Notes under the pieces: model-generated | Told to the model about the DNA's origin: nothing | Database searches by the model: none | The model's input: only the letters and a program-made list of their open reading frames with translations | Position numbers and translations under genes: made by a program | Origin: Nocardioides sp. InS609-2 | Lineage (GTDB): Bacteria; Actinomycetota; Actinomycetes; Propionibacteriales; Nocardioidaceae | Assembly (NCBI RefSeq): GCF_023208195.1 | Contig: NZ_CP060034.1 | Coordinates: 1,984,001-2,048,000 of the forward strand | DNA: 64,000 bases | Direction: 5' to 3' | In this document: positions 45,323 to 53,375 of the stretch, in pieces | Layout: the number at the start of each line of letters is the position of its first letter | How positions within the stretch are numbered: the stretch's first letter is position 1

Positions 45323-46461
45323 GCGGAGACAACCACCCGGATTGCGGCCTCGACGCGCTCGAACTGTGCGTCGGTCAAGGCAGAGCCGGCCGGCAGGGTG
45401 AGACCGTGCGCGAAGATGCGCTCGGAGGAGCCGTCCAGCGTTCCTGCCAGGCCGGAAGACACCGGCTGGAGGTGCATGGGCTTCCACACCGGGCGGGTCT
45501 CGATACCCGCTTCGCCCAGGGCCGATCCGAGGTCAGTGGCGCTCCACGCGGAGACCTCCGGATCGACGACGATCGCGGTGAGCCAGCAGTTGTCCCCGAC
45601 GTCGTCCGCCCCACCGAGGATGCGCGCACCCGGCTGGTCCGCGAAGAGGCGTCGGTAGCGTTCACGCCACTCGCGGCGACGCTTGAGCATGTCGTCGAGA
45701 CGCACCAGCTGCGCACGGCCAAGAGCCGCAAGAATGTTGGAGAGCCGGTAGTTGTAGCCGACCTCGGTGTGCTCGTAGTGCGCCACCGGCTCCCGGGCCT
45801 GGGTCGACAGCTTGCGTGCGTGGTCGGAGAGCCGCTGGTCGTCGGTGAGAAGCATGCCGCCACCCGAGGTGGTCATGATCTTGTTGCCGTTGAAGGACAG
45901 CACGGACGCGTCACCGAACGACCCGGCCGGCGAGCCGTCGTACGTCGCTCCGAAGGACTCGGCTGCGTCGCACAGCAGCCGTGCCCCTGCGTCGGTGGCG
46001 ATCTGGGTGATGGCGTCGTAGTCGACGCACTTGCCGAGCATGTCCACCGGCACGATGACCGGCACATTCGCCCCGGCAGACCTGAGGGTCTGGATGGCCT
46101 CCGACAGCAGGGTGGGGCTGATGTTGCCGGTCTCCTCGTCGCAGTCGACGAAGTGCGGCACCGCGCCGACGTACCTGATGGCGTTGACCGTGGCCGCAAA
46201 GGTGAAGGTCGACACCGGTACGACGTCACCCGGTCCGACACCCCACGAGACCAGCGCCAGGTGTAGGGCCGCCGTACCCGATGACAGGCCCACGGCGTGG
46301 GCTACGCCGACACGGTCGGCGACCTCTTCCTCGAACGCTGAAAGGTCGGGTCCCGCGGGAGCGACCCATCCGGACTGGATGGCTCGCAGCACGTACTGCT
46401 GCTCCAGCTCACTGACGTCCGGTGTCGAGAGCAGGATGGGTTCGTTCCCGTTCGAAGCCAT
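45319..46461 (-). CDS. DegT/DnrJ/EryC1/StrS-type sugar aminotransferase
   Basis: 380 residues, PLP-dependent. The start PDVSELEQQYVLRAIQSGWVAP, the GLSSGTAALHLAL cofactor pocket, CDAAESFGATYDG with Asp, and SFNGNKIMTTSGGGML with the PLP-binding Lys194 are all in place, and GIETRPVWKPMHLQP closes the active site. It adds an amino group to a 4-keto sugar nucleotide. With the CapD/PglF-like dehydratase and PglC-like transferase it fits a UDP-4-amino-4,6-dideoxy sugar route; no dedicated acetyltransferase is seen. It is cotranscribed with the transferase. Confidence 0.93.
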   Translation of the reverse strand: MASNGNEPILLSTPDVSELEQQYVLRAIQSGWVAPAGPDLSAFEEEVADRVGVAHAVGLSSGTAALHLALVSWGVGPGDVVPVSTFTFAATVNAIRYVGAVPHFVDCDEETGNISPTLLSEAIQTLRSAGANVPVIVPVDMLGKCVDYDAITQIATDAGARLLCDAAESFGATYDGSPAGSFGDASVLSFNGNKIMTTSGGGMLLTDDQRLSDHARKLSTQAREPVAHYEHTEVGYNYRLSNILAALGRAQLVRLDDMLKRRREWRERYRRLFADQPGARILGGADDVGDNCWLTAIVVDPEVSAWSATDLGSALGEAGIETRPVWKPMHLQPVSSGLAGTLDGSSERIFAHGLTLPAGSALTDAQFERVEAAIRVVVSA

Positions 46462-46489
46462 CTTCCTGTCCTCACCCCGTATGCGTTGC

Positions 46490-46520
46490 CTGAGCGAGTG
46501 TAAACAACGAAGTCGCTCAG
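46490..46520 (-). terminator. Weak hairpin between VanZ-like and aminotransferase genes
   Basis: CTGAGCGA at 46490-46497 pairs with TCGCTCAG at 46513-46520 around a 15-base loop. It lies downstream of the VanZ-like gene and upstream of the aminotransferase start, both on the minus strand. It could end the VanZ transcript or lie in the leader of the next unit. Confidence 0.35.
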
Positions 46521-46537
46521 CCAGAATCGTTGCCGGC

Positions 46538-46966
46538 TCAACGACCCCGGATCACGTGCACGGTCCGCACCACGATCAAAGCGGCAAACGACCCGACCAG
46601 TCCGCCCAGGGTGTTGGCCACCACGTCGACGAACTGCGCCGAACGCAAAGGGAGCAGGAACCCCTGGACCACCTCGACAGCCGCCGAGGCCACGAAGGTG
46701 TAGACGACCCAGTTGGCCCACGGATGCCGCGGGAGAATGAGGGCGGCCAGGAGCGTCAGGGGCGCGAACATCGCGGCGTTGAGCAGGAACTCCACCCTGA
46801 CGGGCGCCGAGATTTCGGCCGGGACGCCGAGGGCTACCAGGCGCTCCGCCACCCTCATGACCACTCCGGTGGCCTGCGCCCCGCTCGGCCGGAGGAGCAC
46901 CGTGGCCAGGAATGCGACGTAGGCCAGCCACGTAGCCATGAGCAGCGGTCGGAGGCGGGAGGACAC
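46538..46966 (-). CDS. VanZ-like membrane protein
   Basis: About 142 residues with four hydrophobic helices. LLNAAMFAPLTLLAALIL, VVYTFVASAAVEVVQGFLLPLRSAQFVDVVANTLGG and the final GSFAALIVV match the VanZ-like family, in which a Glu-x-x-Gln plus Asp-x-x-x-Asn-x-x-Gly pattern is typical. The molecular role is unknown; homologues occur near teicoplanin resistance and polysaccharide genes. GTG 46966 (charged start) was preferred over ATG 46939; neither has a good ribosome site. Confidence 0.8.
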   Translation of the reverse strand: MSSRLRPLLMATWLAYVAFLATVLLRPSGAQATGVVMRVAERLVALGVPAEISAPVRVEFLLNAAMFAPLTLLAALILPRHPWANWVVYTFVASAAVEVVQGFLLPLRSAQFVDVVANTLGGLVGSFAALIVVRTVHVIRGR

Positions 46967-47055
46967 TTGCACATGATGGGACGTCTCCCGCCCCAGACTC
47001 GAATCGGGCTGAGCTCGACCGAGCCCGGGCTGCGCGCGCACGTGGGTGCCGGAGA

Positions 47056-47295
47056 CTAGGCCGGGCCACCACCCTCGGAGTCGGACGCCAGTGCCTCGAC
47101 GTCGATGTCCTCGCCGTCGGAGATCTGCTGGGCGACCCGGTCGAGCTGCTCGGGCGTGAGGGTGACCGCGGACTCTCGCAGCCCCCTCTCGAGCTCTTCG
47201 TGCACGGTGCCGTCGGTGGCCGACTCCTGCCACGACGTCACCCGCTCCACCACGTTGCGCAGGGCTTCCACGCGTGCTTCCTGCTGCTGGTCCAT
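47056..47295 (-). CDS. Small acidic hypothetical protein
   Basis: 79 residues, rich in Glu and Asp, predicted helical (RVEALRNVVERVTSWQESA; TPEQLDRVAQQISDGEDIDVEAL). A good ribosome site (GAGGAG, six bases before the ATG) supports it as a real gene. No family is recognised. It stands 89 bases upstream of the VanZ-like gene and downstream of the methyltransferase gene, all on the minus strand. Confidence 0.7.
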   Translation of the reverse strand: MDQQQEARVEALRNVVERVTSWQESATDGTVHEELERGLRESAVTLTPEQLDRVAQQISDGEDIDVEALASDSEGGGPA

Positions 47296-47361
47296 GCCGG
47301 CTCCTCACAGTTGGGGCGTTCGGTTCGAATCTAACCTCGGCCCCTGAGCTGGCAGGCAGGC

Positions 47362-48201
47362 TCAGGCCCGCGTCGCCGTCACCAGCAGGTACTCCCACTC
47401 CATGCGGAACCCCGCATCGATGTCCCGCCCGAAGCGCCCGGCCAGCTCGATGAGCTCGCGGTCCAGGGCTGCGATCCGGCCCTCGTCGCCGGCCAGTCCC
47501 TTGTACGCCGTGATGGTGGGGCCGTACTTCGACTTGAAGAAGTCCAGGAACCCGGATGGGCCGTCGAACCGGTCGACCTCGAGCACCGCCGTACTCGCCG
47601 TCAGGTCGCGAACGCCGTCGCCCAGCAGGCCGCGCACGTGGTCGACGTCGCCCCATAGCGGCGGGGGCTGGCTGCCGGGAGGCGGGGGGGCCGCGGCGTA
47701 CGGCTTCATGGTCGCGAACATCTGTCCGATGAAGCCGGACGGCGTCCAGCTCAGCAGGCCGATGGTGCCGCCGGGGCGGCACACCCGCAGCAGCTCGGCC
47801 GCCGACTCCTCATGGTGCGGCGCGAACATCACGCCGACGCACGACATCACGACGTCGTACTCGCCGGTGGTGCACGGCAGCGCCTCGGCATCGCCCACCC
47901 GCCAGGTCAGCTCGAGGCCCTCGGCCTCGGCTGTCGCTCGACCGCGGTCGAGCAGCTCGGGGGTGAGGTCGGTGGCCCAGACGGCTGCGCCGGTGCGAGC
48001 GGCCGGGATGGCCGCGTTGCCGGCGCCGGCCGCCACGTCGAGCACGCGCTGGCCTTCGGACACCCCGCAGGCCTGCACGAGCACCGGGCCAAGGCTCGGG
48101 ATGACTTCGGTGGCGACATCGGTGTAGTCGCCGAGCGCCCACATGGTGGCGTGGCGCTGCTTGAGGGTTCGGTCTTCGTCTGTCGCAGTGTTGGTTGTCA
48201 T
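47362..48201 (-). CDS. Class I SAM-dependent methyltransferase
   Basis: 279 residues. Motif I is RVLDVAAGAGNAAIPAA, motif II ATDLTPELLDRGR, and GDAEALPCTTGEYDVVMSCVGVMFAP and LLRVCRPGGTIGLLSWTP complete a UbiE/Methyltransf_11 pattern. The substrate is unknown. ATG 48201 opens MTTNTATDED; the open frame further upstream is not conserved. The tandem repeat array begins about 110 bases upstream of its start. Confidence 0.88.
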   Translation of the reverse strand: MTTNTATDEDRTLKQRHATMWALGDYTDVATEVIPSLGPVLVQACGVSEGQRVLDVAAGAGNAAIPAARTGAAVWATDLTPELLDRGRATAEAEGLELTWRVGDAEALPCTTGEYDVVMSCVGVMFAPHHEESAAELLRVCRPGGTIGLLSWTPSGFIGQMFATMKPYAAAPPPPGSQPPPLWGDVDHVRGLLGDGVRDLTASTAVLEVDRFDGPSGFLDFFKSKYGPTITAYKGLAGDEGRIAALDRELIELAGRFGRDIDAGFRMEWEYLLVTATRA

Positions 48202-48569
48202 GGGTGCCACGTTGCCCCTGGCCGGCCGGTCCGGGCATCGGTGCTGCCACGCATTTGCGGCTCGGCCGCGTCGTGCGGGATGGCGGCTGGCACGTAGTCG
48301 CGTGATCCTTGGTTTCGAGGCTCGCTGCGCTCGCACCTCAACCAGCGGACCGGATGCGCTCGCACCTCAACCAGCGGACCGGATGCCCTCGCACCTCAAC
48401 CAGCGGACCGGCTCCGCTCGCACCTCAACCAGCGGACCGGCTCCGCTCGCACCCCAACCAGCGGACCGGCTCCGCTCGCACCCCAACCAGCGGACCGGCT
48501 CCGCTCGCACCCCAACCAGCGGACCGGCTCCGCTCGCACCCCAACCAGCGGACCGGCTGCGCGCCTTCC
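48202..48569. other. Intergenic region with no gene
   Basis: 368 bases between the methyltransferase start and the hydrolase-LuxR stop, both minus strand. It holds mainly the 29-bp repeat array. Frames that stay open across it are a consequence of the repeats and change frame with each unit; none has a plausible start or protein character. The methyltransferase promoter must lie in the first 110 bases. Confidence 0.75.
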
Positions 48570-48580
48570 TCAACCAGCGG
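48311..48580. repeat. 29-bp tandem repeat array
   Basis: A diverged first unit (48311-48339) is followed by head-to-tail 29-bp units beginning AACCAGCGGACCGG at 48340, 48369, 48398, 48427, 48456, 48485, 48514 and 48543, and a partial unit at 48572. Units are near-identical with a few variants (GGATGCGCTCG, GGATGCCCTCG, GGCTCCGCTCG; CACCTC or CACCCC). There are no spacers, so this is not a CRISPR array. The first unit carries GGTTTCGAG and CTCAACC ends of the dispersed palindromic repeat, so the array seems to be an expanded copy. The last unit supplies the stop codon of the hydrolase-LuxR gene. Confidence 0.9.
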
Positions 48581-49652
48581 GCGTGGCGAGGTACCTCGCG
48601 ACGGCCGCCGTGCGGGCGGTCCGGCCCTCGATGCCGAGTTTGGCGTAGACGTTGTGGAGGTGGCGTTCGACGGTGCGGTCGCTGAGGGTGAGCCGCTCCG
48701 CGATGGCCACGTTGCCGAGGCCTTCCGCGGCCAGCGCCAGCACCTCGATCTCGCGTGGCGACAGGCCGGTCATCGTGCGCGGACGTGCTGTCGACGGCTC
48801 GGCGTCGGGCGCCAGGAAGGCCCGGAGCTCGGCGGCGTACACGGGCCACGCGGGCTCGTCCGCGAGCAGGATGTGGTTGTCGCTCTCGAGCGCCACCAGC
48901 CGGGCGCCCGCGATCTCGGAGGCGAGGTAACGGGCTTGGCCGAAGTCGTTCATCCGGTCACCCAGCGCATGGATGACCAGCGTCGGCATGGTCAGCTGCG
49001 GCAGCAGGGCCGAGGCGTCGGCAAGGTTGCGTTCGCGCCGCGAGACCAGGGCGGTCTCGGCATCGACCGCGACCCTCTGGAGCTCGTCGAGCCAGACGCG
49101 CTGCTCCTCAGTCGCCCCCGGGATCATCATCGAGGTGAAGACCCGGCGGAACTCCGACTCCGGCCGCGCCCAGCCGACGCGGATCAGCGCCTCGAAGGCC
49201 GCGTCGAGCTCGGCGTCGTCAGGCGTGGGGTCCCGCTGCGCGGCGGCGTAGCTGCCGTAGAACACCATCTTCGAGACCCGTTCGGGATGGCCTGCGGCGT
49301 AGGCGATCGCCACCGGACCACCCTGCGCCATCGCGAACAGCGTGAAGTCCTCGAGGCCGGCGTCTTCGACCACCGCCTCCAGGTCACCGAGCCGGGCTTC
49401 GAGCGAGAAGTCGGTGACATTGCGGTCGGACAGGCCGTGCCCGCGCTCGTCGTACCGGACCACCGTGCAGTAGCTGCTCCACTCCGCGAGGTGGTGTCGC
49501 CAGACCGGTGAGACCCAGTCGTGCTGGAGGTGGCTCAGCCAGCACGCGTCGACGACGAGCGGAGGTCCGGATCCGTGCACGGCGTAGGCGATCCGTACGC
49601 CGTCAGGCGCGCGCGCGAACCTGATCTCCTGTTGTGGCGCCTCCCCACCCAT
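48570..49652 (-). CDS. Alpha/beta-hydrolase-like sensor fused to LuxR-type HTH
   Basis: 360 residues. Residues 8-275 are an alpha/beta-hydrolase fold ([52 protein letters not shown]). The nucleophile elbow reads [15 protein letters not shown], so the usual Ser of GxSxG is Ala109. The acid and histidine remain. The C-terminal 65 residues are a LuxR/GerE HTH ([25 protein letters not shown]…[15 protein letters not shown]). It is likely a transcription factor whose dead hydrolase domain binds a ligand. The stop codon lies in the last unit of the 29-bp repeat array. Confidence 0.88.
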   Translation of the reverse strand: MGGEAPQQEIRFARAPDGVRIAYAVHGSGPPLVVDACWLSHLQHDWVSPVWRHHLAEWSSYCTVVRYDERGHGLSDRNVTDFSLEARLGDLEAVVEDAGLEDFTLFAMAQGGPVAIAYAAGHPERVSKMVFYGSYAAAQRDPTPDDAELDAAFEALIRVGWARPESEFRRVFTSMMIPGATEEQRVWLDELQRVAVDAETALVSRRERNLADASALLPQLTMPTLVIHALGDRMNDFGQARYLASEIAGARLVALESDNHILLADEPAWPVYAAELRAFLAPDAEPSTARPRTMTGLSPREIEVLALAAEGLGNVAIAERLTLSDRTVERHLHNVYAKLGIEGRTARTAAVARYLATPAG

Positions 49653-49668
49653 CCAAGGATGGTAGACC

Positions 49669-50514
49669 TCAGCCGATGCCGAGCAGGGTGCGTGCTTCGT
49701 CGGGAGTCATCGGAGTGCGCTGTACGACGCGGCCGAGCTCGACCGCGCGCTCGACGAGCTGCCGGTTGCTGTCGACCGGTACGCCGCGGCTGATGGTCAG
49801 CACGTCCTCCATGCCGACGCGCAGGTGGCCGCCCTTCGACAGCGCAGCCAACGCGACCGGCAGCGTGGAGCGCCCGATGCCGGTGGCCGACCAGGAGGTC
49901 ACCTCGGCGGGCAGGTCACGCACCGAGGCGACCAGCGCGTCCGCCGTACCGTTCATGCCGCCGGGCACGCCCATCACCAGGTCGCAGTGCACCTTGCCGC
50001 CCGCGGGCAGGCCGTACTTCGCCAGCAGCCGGGTCAGCGCGTGCACCTGGCCGAGGTCGAAGAGCTCGAACTCCGGCACGACCCCGCGCTCCTGGGCGAG
50101 CTGGTAGAGCTCGCACACGAACGGCCACGGGTTGGAGAAGACGTCGTCGCCGAAGTTGGTCGTGCCCATCGTCAGGCTGCACGAGTCGGGCTCGGCGTCG
50201 AGCACCTTGAGCCGGTTGTCGAGCGGGTCGTGCACCGAGCCGCCGGTGGAGAGCTGCACGACCAGGCCGGTGCCCTGCTTGAGCGCCGCGACGGTCTCCT
50301 TCAGCCGGCCCAGGTCGAGCGTCGGTGCGTGCTCGTCGTCGCGGATGTGCACGTGGATCATCGCCGCCCCGGCCGCCTCGCACTCGATCGCGGTGGCGAC
50401 CAGCTCGTCGAGGGTGGTGGGCAGCTGTGGGAAGTCAGCCTTGGTCGTCTCGGCGCCGGTGGGCGCGACGGTCACGAGAAGGCGGTCGGCGGGTACGTCG
50501 GGCATGGGCGTCAT
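49669..50514 (-). CDS. BKACE-family beta-keto acid cleavage enzyme
   Basis: 281 residues of the 3-keto-5-aminohexanoate cleavage (DUF849) family, TIM-barrel enzymes that condense a beta-keto acid with acetyl-CoA to give acetoacetate and a CoA ester. [13 protein letters not shown] carries the zinc-binding His pair; LVVQLSTGG and [17 protein letters not shown] are family motifs, and [18 protein letters not shown] is the C-terminal signature. The exact keto acid is not predictable. ATG 50514 was chosen; ATG 50505 is also possible. Divergent from dtd. Confidence 0.9.
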   Translation of the reverse strand: MTPMPDVPADRLLVTVAPTGAETTKADFPQLPTTLDELVATAIECEAAGAAMIHVHIRDDEHAPTLDLGRLKETVAALKQGTGLVVQLSTGGSVHDPLDNRLKVLDAEPDSCSLTMGTTNFGDDVFSNPWPFVCELYQLAQERGVVPEFELFDLGQVHALTRLLAKYGLPAGGKVHCDLVMGVPGGMNGTADALVASVRDLPAEVTSWSATGIGRSTLPVALAALSKGGHLRVGMEDVLTISRGVPVDSNRQLVERAVELGRVVQRTPMTPDEARTLLGIG

Positions 50515-50548
50515 GCTCTCAGAGGATCCGGTGCCCCAGAATGTCGGG

Positions 50549-50971
50549 ATGCGTGCCGTCGTACAGCGAGTCCTCTCCGCCCGGGTCACCGTCGACGACG
50601 AGGCGACCGGCGAGATCGGCACCGGCCTGCTGGTCTACCTCGGCATCACCCATACCGACGGCCCGGCAGAGGTCACCTGGATGTCCCGCAAGGTCTGGGA
50701 CCTGCGCATCCTGCGCGACGAGCGGTCGGCCTCCGACGTCGGCGCCCCGATCCTCGTCGTCAGCCAGTTCACGTTGTACGGCGACGCGCGCAAGGGCCGC
50801 CGTCCGACCTGGCAGGCGGCCGCGCCGGGCGAGGTGAGCGAGCCGCTCTACGCGTCGTACTGCGCGGAGCTACGGCAGCTGGGCGCTCGGGTCGAGGAGG
50901 GGCTCTTCGGCGCGGGCATGCGCGTGGAGTCCGTCAACGACGGGCCGTTCACCGTCCTGCTCGAGCGGTGA
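50549..50971 (+). CDS. dtd: D-aminoacyl-tRNA deacylase
   Basis: 140 residues. [18 protein letters not shown] at the N-terminus, [17 protein letters not shown] and the Gly-cis-Pro motif near the end ([10 protein letters not shown]) are the DTD signature. It frees tRNAs mischarged with D-amino acids or glycine. Its start lies 34 bases from the divergent BKACE start. A long inverted repeat follows its stop. Confidence 0.96.
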   Translation: MRAVVQRVLSARVTVDDEATGEIGTGLLVYLGITHTDGPAEVTWMSRKVWDLRILRDERSASDVGAPILVVSQFTLYGDARKGRRPTWQAAAPGEVSEPLYASYCAELRQLGARVEEGLFGAGMRVESVNDGPFTVLLER

Positions 50972-50991
50972 TCACTTGCGGCCTCGAACCC

Positions 50992-51077
50992 GTCAACGAA
51001 CGGACCTATCGGGCGTTCGACCCGCGACCTCGAGCGTGAAGGCAGACGGATTGACCGCGATTGGTCCGTTGGTTGAC
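50992..51077. repeat. Long-spaced inverted repeat after dtd
   Basis: GTCAACGAACGGACC (50992-51006) and GGTCCGTTGGTTGAC (51063-51077) are inverted copies with one mismatch in 15 bases, separated by 56 bases. It lies between dtd and the convergent acylphosphatase gene, whose stop is 15 bases beyond. It may act as a terminator for both, or be a mobile-repeat remnant. Confidence 0.6.
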
Positions 51078-51091
51078 CGAGAGCGCACGCG

Positions 51092-51358
51092 TCAGCGGAC
51101 GTCGAACCTCTGCGCTCCCCGCGGCTCCTCGTCGGCAACGTCGACACTCTCCACAACCGCCGCCGGTGGGCCGATCTGGCACCACGCGACCAGCGCCTCG
51201 ACGTCGTCGGGCTCTCCCTCGAACGCGGCCGCGACCGAGCCGTCGGGCTCGTTGGACACCCAGCCCGCCACCTGGTGGCCGGCCGCCTCCTGCGCACACG
51301 ACGCCCGGAAGAAGACGCCCTGCACTCGTCCCCGCACCACCACGCGACGACGGATCAT
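51092..51358 (-). CDS. acyP: Acylphosphatase
   Basis: 88 residues, the classic small ferredoxin-like fold. RVVVRGRVQGVFFRASCAQEA holds the phosphate-binding loop and catalytic Arg, and GWVSNEPDGSVAAAFEG holds the catalytic Asn. It hydrolyses acyl phosphates such as acetyl phosphate or 1,3-bisphosphoglycerate. It stands alone between dtd and the sulfurtransferase operon. Confidence 0.95.
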   Translation of the reverse strand: MIRRRVVVRGRVQGVFFRASCAQEAAGHQVAGWVSNEPDGSVAAAFEGEPDDVEALVAWCQIGPPAAVVESVDVADEEPRGAQRFDVR

Positions 51359-51375
51359 CGCACCAGCGTAGGACT

Positions 51376-51408
51376 GAGGCCCCGTCCCTGGAACAGGAAC
51401 GGGGCCTC
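51376..51408 (-). terminator. Terminator of the sulfurtransferase operon
   Basis: GAGGCCCCGT (51376-51385) pairs perfectly with ACGGGGCCTC (51399-51408), with a short loop. It lies about 50 bases after the DUF1416 stop on the minus strand. There is no U-tract, as usual in this genome. Confidence 0.65.
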
Positions 51409-51457
51409 CGGTCTGGACGCTCGCTGGCGCTACTGCTCGACCATCGATGTCACGGTG

Positions 51458-51754
51458 TCAGATCGCGACGGCCACCTCGGCCACGCTCCCGACAGCTGCG
51501 GTCACGGCCGTGTCGACCGGCTCGGACTTCGGCGCCAGCGTGCGCAGCGTCCAGTCCCCCTCGCCGGCAAAGAAGCGGAAGTGCCCGGTCGCCGAGGTAG
51601 GCACCTCGGCGGTGAACTCGCCCGTGCGGTCCAGGAGCCGGACGTACGCCGAGGACACAGCCTCGCCGTCGCGGGTCACCTGGCCCTGGATCACCGCTTC
51701 CTTGGCCACGTTGACCCCGTCGAGCGAGAGGCCGCCTTCGGTCGCGCCGCACAT
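51458..51754 (-). CDS. DUF1416 (SseC-like) protein
   Basis: 98 residues. MCGATEGGLSL at the start and the carboxypeptidase-regulatory-like sandwich (AVIQGQVTRDGEAVSSAYVRLLD; GHFRFFAGEGDWTLRTLAP) match DUF1416, called SseC in mycobacteria, where it always accompanies the sulfurtransferase CysA2/SseA. Its ATG shares a base with the sulfurtransferase stop. A role in sulfur transfer is inferred from this constant pairing; the Cys2 could matter. Confidence 0.93.
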   Translation of the reverse strand: MCGATEGGLSLDGVNVAKEAVIQGQVTRDGEAVSSAYVRLLDRTGEFTAEVPTSATGHFRFFAGEGDWTLRTLAPKSEPVDTAVTAAVGSVAEVAVAI

Positions 51755-52602
51755 CAGGCAACACCCGGCTCGTCGCCGAGGGCGACGGGGACGCCGACCA
51801 GGGAGCCGTACTCGGTCCAGGAGCCGTCGTAGTTCTTGACGTTCTGGTGACCGAGGAGCTCGCGGAGCACGAACCAGGTCAGCGACGAGCGCTCACCGAT
51901 GCGGCACAGAGCGATGGTGTCCTTGGAGTCGTCGATGCCGACCTCGGCGTAGAGCGCCAACAGGTCGTCGTCGTTCTTGAAGGTGCCGTCGTCGTTGGCG
52001 TTCTTGCTCCACGGCACGTTGAGCGACGTCGGCACGTGGCCGGCGCGCTGCGCCTGCTCCTGCGGCAGGTGGGCCGGGGCGAGCAGCCGGCCGGCGTACT
52101 CGTCGGGGCTGCGCACGTCGATCAGGTTCTTGACGCCGATGGCCGCGACCGTCTCGTCGCGGAACGCGCGGATCGAGTGGTCCTGCTCCTGGGCGGTGTA
52201 CGACGTCGTGTCGCGCGTCGGGAGCTCGTCGGTCAGCTCGCGCGAGTCGAGCTCCCACTTCTTGCGGCCACCGTCCATCAGCTTCACGTCCTGGTGGCCG
52301 TAGAGCTTGAAGTACCAGAACGCGTATGCGGCGAACCAGTTGTTGTTGCCGCCGTAGAGCACCACGGTGTCGTCGTTGGCGACGCCGCGGCTGGACAGAA
52401 GCTCCTCGAACTGCGCCTTGCTCACGAAGTCACGGCGCACCTGGTCCTGCAGGTCGGTGGTCCAGTCGAGCTTGATCGCGCCACGGATGTGGCCCTTGTC
52501 GTAGGACGTGGTGTCCTCGTCGACCTCGATGACGACGATGCCGTCGGTCTCGAGGTTGTCCTCCACCCACTGGGTGGAGACGAGTGCGGATTCGCGGCTC
52601 AT
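51754..52602 (-). CDS. Thiosulfate/3-mercaptopyruvate sulfurtransferase (SseA/CysA2-type rhodanese)
   Basis: 282 residues, two rhodanese domains. The active-site loop CRIGERSS with the persulfide Cys lies in the second domain, flanked by DTIALCRIGERSSLTWFVL; VVLYGGNNNWFAAYAFWYF and NLIDVRSPDEYAG mark the rest. It moves sulfane sulfur from thiosulfate or mercaptopyruvate to an acceptor. The start was taken at ATG 52602; the open frame upstream is a shadow of the DUF4395 gene. Operon order: DUF4395, sulfurtransferase, DUF1416, with the ThiX-like gene upstream. Confidence 0.94.
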   Translation of the reverse strand: MSRESALVSTQWVEDNLETDGIVVIEVDEDTTSYDKGHIRGAIKLDWTTDLQDQVRRDFVSKAQFEELLSSRGVANDDTVVLYGGNNNWFAAYAFWYFKLYGHQDVKLMDGGRKKWELDSRELTDELPTRDTTSYTAQEQDHSIRAFRDETVAAIGVKNLIDVRSPDEYAGRLLAPAHLPQEQAQRAGHVPTSLNVPWSKNANDDGTFKNDDDLLALYAEVGIDDSKDTIALCRIGERSSLTWFVLRELLGHQNVKNYDGSWTEYGSLVGVPVALGDEPGVA

Positions 52603-52622
52603 GATTTCTCTTTCTCTTGCGA

Positions 52623-53117
52623 TCAGCGGGCGGTGGTGGTGGCGGCGCGGGAGAACACCCGGACACCGATGAGGTAGAGCTCGCAGCCCAGGCAAAAGCC
52701 GAAGGCCGCGTTGAGCAGAGCGGCGGCCAGCGCGAAGCCGGTCGCCACGAGGCCGAGCGTGGTGGCGCCGAGGACGAAACCGGCCAGGGCGACGACGACG
52801 AAGCCGAGGCCGACTCCCTGGGCGAAGCGCGGTGGACGCGCGTCCTCGAGGTGCGCCGGCGGCGCGAGACGAGGCCGCACGAGAGTGCGGAAGACCAGTG
52901 CGTACGGCGTGTGCTGGACGCCGAGGGTCGCACCGATGGCGAAGACCGCTGCCTGTCCAGCGAGCAGCACGGTGGCGATCGCTCCCGGCGCCAGGGACAG
53001 CACCGCGGCGAGCACGATCGTGGTCAGGCCCGCGGAGAGCTGGGGTCCCCGCGGGTCGATGCCGACCGGCGTGGCCGGTGACTCGACGGGTGTCGAGGCG
53101 ATCGTCTGGTGGGTCAT
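52623..53117 (-). CDS. DUF4395 membrane protein
   Basis: 164 residues with four hydrophobic segments. IDPRGPQLSAGLTTIVLAAVL at the start, PYALVFRTLVRPRLAPP in the middle and NAAFGFCLGCELYLIG at the end are the DUF4395 pattern; the Cys-Leu-Gly-Cys motif is conserved and may be redox-active. ATG 53117 has CAGGAGA upstream. These proteins usually pair with thioredoxin-like ThiX and the sulfurtransferase, as here. Confidence 0.9.
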   Translation of the reverse strand: MTHQTIASTPVESPATPVGIDPRGPQLSAGLTTIVLAAVLSLAPGAIATVLLAGQAAVFAIGATLGVQHTPYALVFRTLVRPRLAPPAHLEDARPPRFAQGVGLGFVVVALAGFVLGATTLGLVATGFALAAALLNAAFGFCLGCELYLIGVRVFSRAATTTAR

Positions 53118-53173
53118 GGAGTCTCCTGATGTCCTGCGCGGGAAGGCGGCGGCACGAGCGCACGACTCCACCA

Positions 53174-53191
53174 TAGTCAACTAAATGACTA
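53174..53191. promoter_or_regulatory. Inverted repeat upstream of the sulfurtransferase operon
   Basis: TAGTCA (53174-53179) and TGACTA (53186-53191) flank six AT-rich bases, 57 bases upstream of the DUF4395 start. The AT-rich character stands out in this high-GC region and suits a regulator site or promoter core. No known regulator consensus can be assigned. Confidence 0.4.
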
Positions 53192-53346
53192 GACAAAAGG
53201 GTGGTTGAGAGTGCGCGCCCGTCAGGACATTCGACACAGCGACGACCGCACGCGGCAGTGGTCCACTGCGCGTCGGCGGGTCAGCATGGTCGAGGACATG
53301 ACGAGAACAGTAGGCGAGCCCTTGCCGCGCACCCAGCGATCGTCTC

Positions 53347-53371
53347 GATATTTGGACCATATGTCCATATC
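53347..53371. promoter_or_regulatory. AT-rich near-palindrome after the ThiX-like gene
   Basis: The stretch centred on GGACCATATGTCC, extended by GATAT on one side and ATATC on the other, forms an imperfect palindrome just beyond the ThiX-like stop on the minus strand. It may be an operator for the downstream DUF4395 operon or a weak terminator. Confidence 0.3.
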
Positions 53372-53375
53372 GTGG

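Noticed and set aside
45485..45525. A further copy of the dispersed palindromic repeat (GGTCTCGATACCC stretch)
   Set aside because: The bases encode the conserved GIETRPVW motif of DegT aminotransferases, so the resemblance is explained by protein conservation.
46538..47782. 414-codon frame ending in the VanZ-like domain
   Set aside because: The N-terminal 270 codons overlap two other minus-strand genes in the wrong frame and are Arg/Pro-rich; only the last part is a real gene.
48311..48580. Possible CRISPR array
   Set aside because: The units are 29 bp and adjacent with no spacers, and no cas gene is in the window. It is a plain tandem repeat.
48309..49511. Plus-strand frame of 400 codons through the repeat array and hydrolase gene
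   Set aside because: It is produced by the repeats and the antisense of the hydrolase-LuxR gene, with no plausible start.
51754..53196. 480-codon minus-strand frame suggesting a larger sulfurtransferase
   Set aside because: Only the part from 52602 downstream is rhodanese; the N-terminal part overlaps the DUF4395 gene in another frame and has no protein character.
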